Source: Xanthocytophaga flava | GTDB taxonomy: Bacteria; Bacteroidota; Bacteroidia; Cytophagales; 172606-1 | Direction: 5' to 3' | NCBI RefSeq assembly: GCF_030068545.1 | Contig: NZ_JASJOR010000002.1 | Coordinates: 186,001 to 250,000, forward strand | DNA: 64,000 nucleotides | Shown: one piece after another, positions 54,015 through 62,724 of the stretch | How positions within the stretch are numbered: the first letter of the stretch is position 1 | Layout of the letters: each line of letters opens with the position of its first letter | Position numbers and translations under genes: made by a program | Notes under the pieces: generated by a model | Database searches by the model: none | Told to the model about the DNA's origin: nothing | What the model saw: only the letters and a program-made list of their open reading frames with translations

Positions 54015-54215
54015 TTGGATAGTATGAAAAAGGAGTTATATGTTACAAATCCTCCGATGAGTAATACTAATCAGGAATCAGCACAGGAAATGATTAGTGA
54101 TAAGGAATTGCTTTCTCAATTTAAACGATTGGAAGCTATACCCAATGAACCGAAGAAGATTGTCAAGGAAATGATTGAAGCTTTTTTACTTAAAACGGAA
54201 TGCAACAAAAGTTGA
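54015..54215 (+). pseudogene. C-terminal remnant of an XRE-type regulator
   Basis: The 66 residues end with ISDKELLSQFKRLEAIP followed by KKIVKEMIEAFLLKTECNKS, the usual tail of Bacteroidota XRE/Cro regulators after the helix-turn-helix. The DNA-binding half is missing and the remnant abuts the broken end of the Rhs tip on the other strand. It marks a recombination junction. Confidence 0.6.
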
Positions 54216-54728
54216 GCGTAAATTAGGAATTTAGTTAATTAGGATATTTAGGAAAAGATAAGTAAGAAGAAGAAAATAAATGCATAACATCTTATCTTAA
54301 ACACACTAGTTTACAGCAGATTACATCTCAATAATCAAATACTATTTTCTCTTACAGATTAAAACATATACATTAGAAAATAGAGGCCATTTTTAAAAGT
54401 AGTATATACAATTAAAGACTATGACAAATAAACAGGACAGATATATCGTTTGTTAATGTAGACTATATTTAGCCTTTATATTTAATTCTAAATGATTTTT
54501 GTTTTCTAATACAAAACTGGTTTAAAATCAATTTTAAACCAGTTTTGTATGTCATGCTAGAGTTACATTCTATTTAGCTCTACGTTAATAAATCCTATCT
54601 TCAACAACTGCTCATAGAAATGAGGGCTTTATATGAATCTAGTTATCTGACATTTATGATAGTCAAAGTTATTATTAAATGTTTAGATAGAGTCTACGGT
54701 ATTTTATAGGTAATTGACAGATTAGAAC
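54216..54728. other. Intergenic region between toxin cassettes
   Basis: AT-rich, with no supported gene. The long hairpin at 54509-54550 is the only clear structure. Confidence 0.4.
54509..54550. terminator. 20-bp hairpin after the lysozyme-tip operon
   Basis: ATACAAAACTGGTTTAAAAT (54509) pairs exactly with 54531-54550, leaving a two-base centre. It lies about 180 bases after the lipoprotein stop on the minus strand. Confidence 0.65.
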
Positions 54729-55355
54729 TTAATATTGATCAGTTTTTATACAGTGTGCTAGAGTATCTAATTTAATATTATACTTCAAAAGTATTTCCTG
54801 TAGAGAAGTTTTGTTTTCTATAGTTGAAAATCCCTCATAAATCATTTGTCCAGACATAGCATAAATCCCAGTGAACTCTGGACATTCTGAACCGTTACAA
54901 TAATCTGATCCAGATACTAGATAATAGTCCGCTGTTTTCGTTTTGTATAAACAGATTTCATATATAGGAGTTTGCAAAGCATTTAACTTATTTTTATGTA
55001 TGGTTCTTTTTTCTATATATCTGAAAGGCAACTTATAATCCTTAATCACTTTATCATGATTAAGAAAATATAATTTTTGATGTAAGATAATGGGACTACT
55101 ATAAATATCTTCTTTATAATCAACGATATCCAATGTATCAGTAGAAAAACGAGTTTCTAGCCTTAAGGAATAGACGTTGTTTTCTAGCGTTTTTATCACA
55201 GTTTCTTCTGAAATAGAATTTACAAGATTAGTCTTTGTTGTTTGCTTGAAAACTACAGAAGTGCCCTTAGTAGATTCATTTTTACATCCTAAGAGTATAA
55301 ATAAAACTACAGCTATAATCAGTTTTGCTTGTGAGAGATAATTAGTATTTAGCAT
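54729..55355 (-). CDS. Lipoprotein, candidate immunity to the lysozyme-like tip
   Basis: This 208-residue lipoprotein (VVLFILLGCKNES, Cys24) has a beta-rich body (VYSLRLETRFSTDTLDIVDY, IILHQKLYFLNHDKVI, TPIYEICLYKTKTADYYLVSG). No family is recognised. It starts six bases after the stop of the lysozyme-like Rhs tip. A lipoprotein in the periplasm is where an inhibitor of a peptidoglycan-cutting toxin would have to act, so immunity is a good inference. Confidence 0.72.
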   Translation of the reverse strand: MLNTNYLSQAKLIIAVVLFILLGCKNESTKGTSVVFKQTTKTNLVNSISEETVIKTLENNVYSLRLETRFSTDTLDIVDYKEDIYSSPIILHQKLYFLNHDKVIKDYKLPFRYIEKRTIHKNKLNALQTPIYEICLYKTKTADYYLVSGSDYCNGSECPEFTGIYAMSGQMIYEGFSTIENKTSLQEILLKYNIKLDTLAHCIKTDQY

Positions 55356-55361
55356 AATTAT

Positions 55362-56357
55362 TTATTTTCTTAATAGTTGACCAACGGGAGTAGCAATCGT
55401 TGACTTTCCTGATAACTCTTGTGCTCTTGCTGAATTAAAAACTTTTTGTAATTGAGGAGCAGTCCAATGTTGTAAAGATGTCCACCTACTTGAAGTTGTA
55501 TTTTTAAAATCACCCATATCTCCCGATGTTGCGGCAGCATAACTAGAAGAAGTCATATTCTTTACTGCCGCCTTATCTTGATTTTGGGGGCTAAAATCAG
55601 CTTCATTGTAGAATCTTTTGAGAAACTGATATGCGCCTGCTGCTGATCCCCCACTAGAAGGATTTGTTCCTGGATGTTTATTGTATGCATCAGGATTTTC
55701 TTCATATGAATCTTCTGTGAAGTTTTTACCATGATTCCAACTATTGTAATCTAAGGAAGGATTACTACTTCCGGCTTCTGTTTGCTTTAATGTTGTAAGA
55801 GAAGCTCTTAGATTTAATTCTTCATTAGTTAATCCTTGTACTTCGACTTGATCTTTCACTGCCCATTTTATCACACCATCTCCTTTAACTAGTTTACTGT
55901 TATCTACTACATAGACTTTATGATCATCTTTTCCATCATTTTTTAGATGTTCCCCTGTTGAAGAATATATATCACCAGGAACCATTCCATCTGGGTCAAT
56001 GAAACGCATGGGATTATCAAAGGCATAGTTATAGGGAGACCACCGACGCATAGAATCTGCTTTTGGATCAATCACATGCCATCTACCTAACTGTGCATCA
56101 TACATCCTGGCTCCATAATCCATCCAGTTCAACCCAAAATCCTCTTGCTTTTCTTTCCCATTATATTGAAACTTATGATTCGGATTTCCCCCCGTTTCAA
56201 TACCAACCAGATTGAGTCCCCATGGATCATAATGATTTTCCTGGACAATCAGATCCCTGCTGTAACTAATCTTGATATCATCAAACCAAACCGGACTTTC
56301 ACTTTCATTAGCTACCAGAATCTGCACATACCCGTCTTCTGTGGCTACATGGAACAA
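55362..56357 (-). CDS. Displaced Rhs tip with phage-lysozyme-like toxin domain
   Basis: This 331-residue frame starts in the same stretch of the Rhs core as the other tip (DGYVQILVANESESPVWFDD, DPWGLNLVGIE, DYGARMYDAQLGRWHVIDP, DNPMRFIDPDGM to residue ~125). Residues ~180-330 resemble GH104/lambda-type lysozymes: catalytic-type Glu194 in SLTTLKQTEAGSS, then YNKHPGTNP, SAAGAYQFLKRFYNEADFSP and NQDKAAV, ending with helices. It should cleave peptidoglycan. Upstream, the matching frame is broken by a TGA at the same tryptophan codon as in the other tip, and Rhs homology ends there. A TTG start at 56357 is formal only. A lipoprotein gene follows. Confidence 0.8.
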   Translation of the reverse strand: MFHVATEDGYVQILVANESESPVWFDDIKISYSRDLIVQENHYDPWGLNLVGIETGGNPNHKFQYNGKEKQEDFGLNWMDYGARMYDAQLGRWHVIDPKADSMRRWSPYNYAFDNPMRFIDPDGMVPGDIYSSTGEHLKNDGKDDHKVYVVDNSKLVKGDGVIKWAVKDQVEVQGLTNEELNLRASLTTLKQTEAGSSNPSLDYNSWNHGKNFTEDSYEENPDAYNKHPGTNPSSGGSAAGAYQFLKRFYNEADFSPQNQDKAAVKNMTSSSYAAATSGDMGDFKNTTSSRWTSLQHWTAPQLQKVFNSARAQELSGKSTIATPVGQLLRK

Positions 56358-56562
56358 ATGTAGCTCTGCTCATAAATGAACTCGAATATTGAAGCTACAA
56401 ATGTTATAGAGAATTGTTGAAATGTATCTTTTTTAAAGGTTTAAAGATCATTTTTCTCATAAAAAAAGGTCGAAATTTCTCCCGACCACATTTTTTAGCT
56501 AGACTAATTTTTAATTTCAAATTGTACTTTTAATACAAAAGACTTTCTTCTATAGAAAGAAG

Positions 56563-57132
56563 CTATAGGCGAGGAAAAAACCATGAATTCATTTTTTCTA
56601 CAGGAAGATGTACAGGTTTTACAATTGAATTAATAATTGTATATAGGGATCTACGAGATTCTTTTTGTTTTAAAAAATAGTCTTCTATATGCCCATAAAA
56701 ATCGTATTCTGTATCATTAAATTTAATAACTGGAAAATATCTTTCTCCTATCTCATCTTTAACTAATAAAAGATCCCACTCTCCATTAACTTCTCTACGA
56801 ATAACTTCACCGCAATATGCCAAAATTGCAAATTTCATGTCTGCAGCAAAAGAAGAATCTTGATTAAAAATGATATTCATCATCTTTTCAAGCTCAGCTA
56901 TGCTTTCTAATTTTCCATTTAGAATAACAGAATCACTTTGTAGTTTTTGTATAAGCAGATTATTATAATCAGTTATTTTATTTAAAAAATCAGGCTCAAC
57001 ACCATCCGAACGATTTATCTTTATACAATCATTAAAGTTTTCAGATATGCTCATTTTTGAAATATTGTTTTGAGAATACGATTTGAATATAGTAAAAAAA
57101 ACAATTCCGATTAATAAAATGTAGTTTTGCAT
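56563..57132 (-). CDS. Secreted protein, candidate immunity to the main Rhs tip
   Basis: This 189-residue protein has a signal peptide (MQNYILLIGIVFFTIFKSYSQ) without a lipobox. The body is helical then mixed (ESIAELEKMMNIIF, FAILAYCGEVIRREVNGEWD, RYFPVIKFNDTEYDFYGHIEDYFL). Its start is one base after the stop of the giant Rhs gene, so the two are tightly coupled. Its position is that of an immunity gene. The family is not recognised. Confidence 0.75.
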   Translation of the reverse strand: MQNYILLIGIVFFTIFKSYSQNNISKMSISENFNDCIKINRSDGVEPDFLNKITDYNNLLIQKLQSDSVILNGKLESIAELEKMMNIIFNQDSSFAADMKFAILAYCGEVIRREVNGEWDLLLVKDEIGERYFPVIKFNDTEYDFYGHIEDYFLKQKESRRSLYTIINSIVKPVHLPVEKMNSWFFPRL

Positions 57133-57133
57133 A

Positions 57134-60100
57134 TTATTTTTTCCATTTTAAGTCAACAGCTTTAGTAAAACCCAATACTGTTCCGATTTCAACACTTCCT
57201 CCAAATTGCCCAAAAGAACCATGTGGAACAGCGTAATGGATATATGCTTTTTCAAAAGCAATTTTTCCATTGGAATATAGTGTTGGATGAATCATTATAA
57301 CATTAACACCATACTGTTGGGCTTTTTGTCTCAAACTGACAGGAACGCCATACGGAGTGATTAAAAATAGTGTTGCATTTCCAAAGCTTTTTGCGGGGCT
57401 CCTACTCAGAACTTCTAACATCGCTAATAATTGTTTGGGATTATCTTCACTATAATTCTCATCTAAAAGGGTACCGCCTGATTTTGTATCATAAAACGCA
57501 CTATTTTCCACTCGGTTCTTCATTGTGCCAAACCAATATGTCGCAGTAGGCCCAAGACCATCAGGTCTCACAAACTCTTTTCTAACATTGCTTTGAAACT
57601 CTAAGGTTTTAAAGTTATTATCCTTGGTTGGCTTGTCATTGTACTTGACCCACCCTTGTGCAGCTTCAAAAAATGCATTTTCAAAAACATCTCCAATTTC
57701 AATTAAATCAGTGACACCATTTCTTTTAGCAATTTCTCTTAGTTTATCAACAGTTAATGGCTCACCTTTTGTACTAGAATAAGTACCTATACTATAGTAA
57801 TTCTGTACATAATCCCAATTTACTTCGGTACCATCCTCTTCTTCATAACGTTTTGTACCCCAATTATATGAGGGTGCCATACCATCCGGATCAATGAACC
57901 TTATTGGATTATCAAAAGTATATGTATAAGGGCTAAATCTTCGCATTTGGTCAGTTAATGGATCAATAACATGCCAACGACCGAGTTGTGCATCGTACAT
58001 TCTTGCGCCATAATCCATCCAATTGAGACCTAACTCCTCTTGCTTCTCTTTACTAGTATATTGAAACTGATAATTTGGATTCCCCTGTGTTTCAATGCCG
58101 ACCAGATTGAGTCCCCATGGATCATAATGATTTTCCTGGACAATCAGATCCCTGCTGTAACTAATTTTGATATCATCAAACCAAACCGGACTTTCACTTT
58201 CATTAGCTACCAGAATCTGCACATAGCCATCATCTTGTGCGACATAGGATAAATGTAAATCTTCCCAACCCTCTTCTGCTGCCTCAGTAATTTGACGAAT
58301 CCTGGCTGATGTTAGCTGATAGTTTTTATCATAGATGAGCATTTTTAGATATCCTACCGGCTCTGATCCTGCCTGTGGCATCGCAAAATTATGACTGAGT
58401 CCTATCTGTAAATTAGTAAAAATATTTTTATTAGTTTCACTACCCGTTGCAGGGGTTGAATTGGCAGTATTACCTAGTGAGGCAAACAAACCTACTGGAG
58501 TACCCGAAGAACTATTGGATGCATAATTAGCAAATGCCTCTGCATCAATTTTATCTCCTTTCTTTACATACAACGTTTTCCATGGTCCCAATGCGGGAGC
58601 AGTTGTAGGGGAAGAAGCAGAAGAATAGAGTTTAGCAGCTTTATTTCCAGTACGAGCCCTTTCCCCATTACGAGTAGTAGCTAGATTCTCAAACTGGCTT
58701 TCTTCGTACTCCTTGCGAGAATCTTCCATTGTGGCATAAAAAGGAGCGATACGTGCAGCTTCCCGGAGAGCTACTCTCAGGTTACCTAAATGATCCTGGT
58801 AGTGGTATTCATAGGCAAAATCGGTAGTTCCTACCAGTTCGGGAGGTAAAGCTCTTCCTTCCGCTGTAGGTACAAACTGCAACTTTCTGCTTTCATACAC
58901 CATCCCTGCTATATAATCCGTGTTAACAGTTGTACTAGTCGTCTTTTTATATTTCACACCCGCTGCGGTATAGAAATAGGTTATCGTATTTCCATTCTGA
59001 AATTGAATGTAAGTAGGCAGATTTAACTGATTATAGAGAATGCTCTGAATGCCTTTATTGGCATCAGCGAACATATTTCCCGCTTCATCATAGTCATATT
59101 CCTTTGTTGTTGAAAGATTGGCTACATCTTTAAAATCTCCGGCTAAACCCGTATTTTTATACTGGCCATCATCCGCTACATTAAACAGACGATTGCCCTG
59201 ATAATAATAGGATAATTTATCCACTTCTCCCCAACCGGTGGCACTGCTAGCTGTTCCGGCAATCATTCCCAGCCGGATAAGTTTCTCAATATTGCCGTTT
59301 TTGTCATAGGAGACCAGTGGCATATCATAGTGTTCTCCACTCTTAGTAGAAGCATAGGTAGCAGAAGTGATACGGTTCATCCCGTCATAGAAGTAATTGT
59401 AACTTCTTTCTATGCCATCTGCTTTGGATATCCATTTTTGGGAGGAGATATTTCCGTTAAACTGCCCTTGGCCACCCGAAAGCGGATTAGTATAGGAAAG
59501 GGCTAACGCAAACTTATCATCACTATCGCCTCCTGCGAGCGTACCTCCATTAATAGCAGTCATCCAACCCCGGATATTATAACTGTAGTCGACAGTTTGC
59601 AGTGCGTTTCCTTCTGAAGAAGTACTACCATAGGCAGGCGAATATTGACCTAGCTTTTTTTGTATCATTTCACCAATGGCATTGTAGGTAATAGCCGATA
59701 ATTTTTCTTCTACGCCGGTGCCTATTTTCTGGTAGGAAGCTGTGATTCTACCCCCATGATCATACTGATTGCGGGTACGAGTGGTCAGTGTCTGCCTACT
59801 CTGATCCAATACATCCGGATTCTGATGTCGGGTAAAGGTTTCGAGTATTTTACCTGAAAAATCATAGCGGCTAGCTGAGATATCTATTCCTCCCTGATGA
59901 TTCTCAGCCAACGTCTGAATCACCCGCCCATAACTGTCATAATAGATTGTACTCATGAGCCCTTTTATGGTCTGTCCGGTAGGTGTTTCCAAAAGGCTTG
60001 TATAAGTACCCGTTGTTTTCCCGCGAAGCTCATTATCTGCACTCGAGTTAAAGTTTGCCGGAATTACCTGAGTGTTATAGGCCAGGCTAGTTACTTCAGG

Positions 60101-62632
60101 TAAGAAATTGTAATCGTCATAAAAGGTGATGATTTGTGGTATAAAACCTGTTTTAGGAAAAGCATCGTGACTGTACCCTGTGTTATTGGCAGAAATTTCA
60201 GAAGAGGTAATTCTTTCTGTACTACGAGTCTCCCATAGCTGAGTTTGACCATTAACCTGATCCTGTAAATCCAGGCGGGTAACTCCAGGTGGAGCAATCC
60301 AGGTTCCTGTGATTACTACCCGACCAAAGGCATCATACTTGGTAAAACTCCATTGATTAGTAATTCGATCCTGAGCAAAAGAATTGGGTTTATATCCAAG
60401 GGCAGAACCTTGTAAAGCACTTTGAGTCAATACCAGTTCATCCCGCCTATTGTAAACCATCTGGGAAAGTCCACCTCCCGGTACTTGTTTACGGATTAAG
60501 CGCTTACGCTCATCATAGTCATAAGCAAAAAGCAATTGTTGGGTAATCGGATCATTAAACCCAACCGAATACACACCTGACTGCTCAATCTGATCCGTGG
60601 CTTTGGGAGGAATAACATAGCGCAAAAGACCAAAATCATCATAGATATAATAGGTGGTAGCCCAACCAGAAGTTTGTGATTCGGTTAGATTTGTTAATGA
60701 GGCAGGGCTACTACTACTTTGTACCCGTTTACACACTAGCTGGCCTTCTTTGTCTTTGTATTCTATTGTTTTTTTACCATGTTCATCTGTGGCTTCTACA
60801 ACAGAAAGTTGTCCCTCACTTTGCCCATTCGTAGTCACAAGAGAATAATAGCCAGCACTCCCACTCTGACTTGAGGCGATGCCACTAAGGGGATCATAAC
60901 TCCATAAACGCACTTCATTTTCAAAATTGGTTCGCTCTGTTTTGCGTGCAATTTTATTCTCGGTAGCATATAGATCTACTCTGTTATTTATCTGCCAGTC
61001 TGTACCTACAGCCCCTTGAGCCAGCACCCTGTTTAAGGGAGAGTTTTCATAGACTGTTTCAGCATAGGCAGGTCCTTCTCCTTTTAACTGGTCGTAAAAC
61101 AGTTTCTGATTGTTTACAGCATTTGACTGAAAATGAAGTTGGGGGTTGGAGGCATTAACTGCCGATGCGGCATAGGGCAGATATTTGAGAACTTCCCGGC
61201 CAAAATTATCATAAACAACCGGAGTGACTATATCACTGCGTTCTCCATTCACTTCCGGTGCGGCTTGTACTGCCACTGATTGAATCGGCCTTCCCAAACC
61301 ATCCACATAGGATATTTTCTGAGAGAGATCTTTGGCTGAGAGGTTCTTAATCGTATTCTCATCGGTTTGTCCTTCTTTGAGAATGGTGTTTTCCACTACA
61401 AAGTTGCGATCGGTTTCAGCTGGCAATCCTACCGAAGGCAGGGCTTCCTGTACGGTGATGGTTACGGTTTCAGCCAGGGTATTGTCATTTTCAAGCTTTA
61501 CCTTGTAGCGATACGTGCCTGCAGTCTGGGGACAGATAGGAATGCTCCCATCTGTCTGGGGAGTTAACACTGTGGTCTGTCCTTCTTCCTGTGTCCAGGT
61601 AAGAGCGGCATTGCTTGTTTTCAGATTCAGTGTGGAAGCGATCAGCACAGCTCCATTGTAAAGCGTTCCGGTAATCCCACCACTTACACTATTGGCAATC
61701 GTAGAGCTCACAGGTGAATCATCCATCGACCAGTAAGCAACCAGATTGGCACTGGCAGGATCTGTTTTCTGCTGATAAGCGGCCTGAATATCGGCCTGAC
61801 TTCTGTCGGTATTCCACACTCTGACTTCATCGATCTGTCCGGCAAAGTAATAGGCATTAGTCCGCGCTCCAATCACAAACGGTGTCGTATTATCTATTGT
61901 GGTAGCTGTTATACCAGTATCATAGGAAACGGTAGTAGTTTGTTGGACTCCATCGACATAAATCTCACTGCCGGCAGCCGTACCGGTTCCTTTATAGACC
62001 CAGGCTACATGATGCCACTGGCCATCCGCAAAACTGTTCTGGGTAATTTCCTGAAATCCATTGGTAGATACGGTGTTCAAAAGATGAACGGAAAGTTTGC
62101 CACTGCTGATATAGAGGTTATAACCCCGATAAGGAGCTGTATTCTTCATTTTAGCCACGATCATCTGAGCAGCAGCCGAAGAGGTTTTAAACCAGGCTTC
62201 AATGGTAAATTTCTGATTGTATTCAAAAGCAAGCGTTGAAGCAGTTCCCATGCTCAAAAGGTCATTGACTCCATCCAGTTGCAACGCATTGCCAGCGGTT
62301 GAACTGGCGGTGGCAGAAAGGGAAGCACACTCTCCCACTGAAATGACCTGATTGGCCACGGTGGTAATCAGGGCTTTTTCCTGTGCAGGCAGCTCCCCAC
62401 TCAAAGGTGTGACAATCTGCATATCCAGATCCGCTCCAGCTCCAATACCCAGCCCGGAGTAGACATTGATTTTCTCACTGGCACGGGCCGGAGACTGATA
62501 CGAGTTCAGATTCAGCTCTTTGGGTACACTTTGAGCATAGGTAGCCCATCCACTCCCCAATAAGCTACTGCACAATAAAACCAGCATAAGTATACCCATT
62601 CGGTAACCTTGCCAGGAAAAAATCGGTTTCAT
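57134..62632 (-). CDS. Giant Rhs/YD-repeat polymorphic toxin with LamG and DUF6443 domains
   Basis: This 1832-residue secreted protein starts with a signal (RMGILMLVLLCSSLLG, ending ATYAQS). Residues ~115-315 are a LamG-type lectin domain (LQLDGVNDLLSMG, FTIEAWFKTSS), then a short Ig-like region, DUF6443 near 430-560 (ISYVDGLGRPIQSVAVQA), many RHS/YD repeats, and the Rhs-associated core at ~1490-1585 (DPWGLNLVGIE, DYGARMYDAQLGRWHVIDP, NPIRFIDPDGM). The C-terminal ~250 residues are the variable tip: VRPDG at ~1687 and AFYDTKSGG at ~1714 hint at a PD-(D/E)xK nuclease fold. The shell should hold the tip until release. The start at 62632 fits the signal peptide better than 62656. The next gene is a candidate immunity gene. 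Confidence 0.88.
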   Translation of the reverse strand: MKPIFSWQGYRMGILMLVLLCSSLLGSGWATYAQSVPKELNLNSYQSPARASEKINVYSGLGIGAGADLDMQIVTPLSGELPAQEKALITTVANQVISVGECASLSATASSTAGNALQLDGVNDLLSMGTASTLAFEYNQKFTIEAWFKTSSAAAQMIVAKMKNTAPYRGYNLYISSGKLSVHLLNTVSTNGFQEITQNSFADGQWHHVAWVYKGTGTAAGSEIYVDGVQQTTTVSYDTGITATTIDNTTPFVIGARTNAYYFAGQIDEVRVWNTDRSQADIQAAYQQKTDPASANLVAYWSMDDSPVSSTIANSVSGGITGTLYNGAVLIASTLNLKTSNAALTWTQEEGQTTVLTPQTDGSIPICPQTAGTYRYKVKLENDNTLAETVTITVQEALPSVGLPAETDRNFVVENTILKEGQTDENTIKNLSAKDLSQKISYVDGLGRPIQSVAVQAAPEVNGERSDIVTPVVYDNFGREVLKYLPYAASAVNASNPQLHFQSNAVNNQKLFYDQLKGEGPAYAETVYENSPLNRVLAQGAVGTDWQINNRVDLYATENKIARKTERTNFENEVRLWSYDPLSGIASSQSGSAGYYSLVTTNGQSEGQLSVVEATDEHGKKTIEYKDKEGQLVCKRVQSSSSPASLTNLTESQTSGWATTYYIYDDFGLLRYVIPPKATDQIEQSGVYSVGFNDPITQQLLFAYDYDERKRLIRKQVPGGGLSQMVYNRRDELVLTQSALQGSALGYKPNSFAQDRITNQWSFTKYDAFGRVVITGTWIAPPGVTRLDLQDQVNGQTQLWETRSTERITSSEISANNTGYSHDAFPKTGFIPQIITFYDDYNFLPEVTSLAYNTQVIPANFNSSADNELRGKTTGTYTSLLETPTGQTIKGLMSTIYYDSYGRVIQTLAENHQGGIDISASRYDFSGKILETFTRHQNPDVLDQSRQTLTTRTRNQYDHGGRITASYQKIGTGVEEKLSAITYNAIGEMIQKKLGQYSPAYGSTSSEGNALQTVDYSYNIRGWMTAINGGTLAGGDSDDKFALALSYTNPLSGGQGQFNGNISSQKWISKADGIERSYNYFYDGMNRITSATYASTKSGEHYDMPLVSYDKNGNIEKLIRLGMIAGTASSATGWGEVDKLSYYYQGNRLFNVADDGQYKNTGLAGDFKDVANLSTTKEYDYDEAGNMFADANKGIQSILYNQLNLPTYIQFQNGNTITYFYTAAGVKYKKTTSTTVNTDYIAGMVYESRKLQFVPTAEGRALPPELVGTTDFAYEYHYQDHLGNLRVALREAARIAPFYATMEDSRKEYEESQFENLATTRNGERARTGNKAAKLYSSASSPTTAPALGPWKTLYVKKGDKIDAEAFANYASNSSSGTPVGLFASLGNTANSTPATGSETNKNIFTNLQIGLSHNFAMPQAGSEPVGYLKMLIYDKNYQLTSARIRQITEAAEEGWEDLHLSYVAQDDGYVQILVANESESPVWFDDIKISYSRDLIVQENHYDPWGLNLVGIETQGNPNYQFQYTSKEKQEELGLNWMDYGARMYDAQLGRWHVIDPLTDQMRRFSPYTYTFDNPIRFIDPDGMAPSYNWGTKRYEEEDGTEVNWDYVQNYYSIGTYSSTKGEPLTVDKLREIAKRNGVTDLIEIGDVFENAFFEAAQGWVKYNDKPTKDNNFKTLEFQSNVRKEFVRPDGLGPTATYWFGTMKNRVENSAFYDTKSGGTLLDENYSEDNPKQLLAMLEVLSRSPAKSFGNATLFLITPYGVPVSLRQKAQQYGVNVIMIHPTLYSNGKIAFEKAYIHYAVPHGSFGQFGGSVEIGTVLGFTKAVDLKWKK

Positions 62633-62724
62633 ACTAACTTGTATATACAAAAACATAGAAGATCAATAAGGTTGTAAAGGATAAAGAATCAGACAGGCAG
62701 TCTATCAAGCTTTCTATCTGAGAA

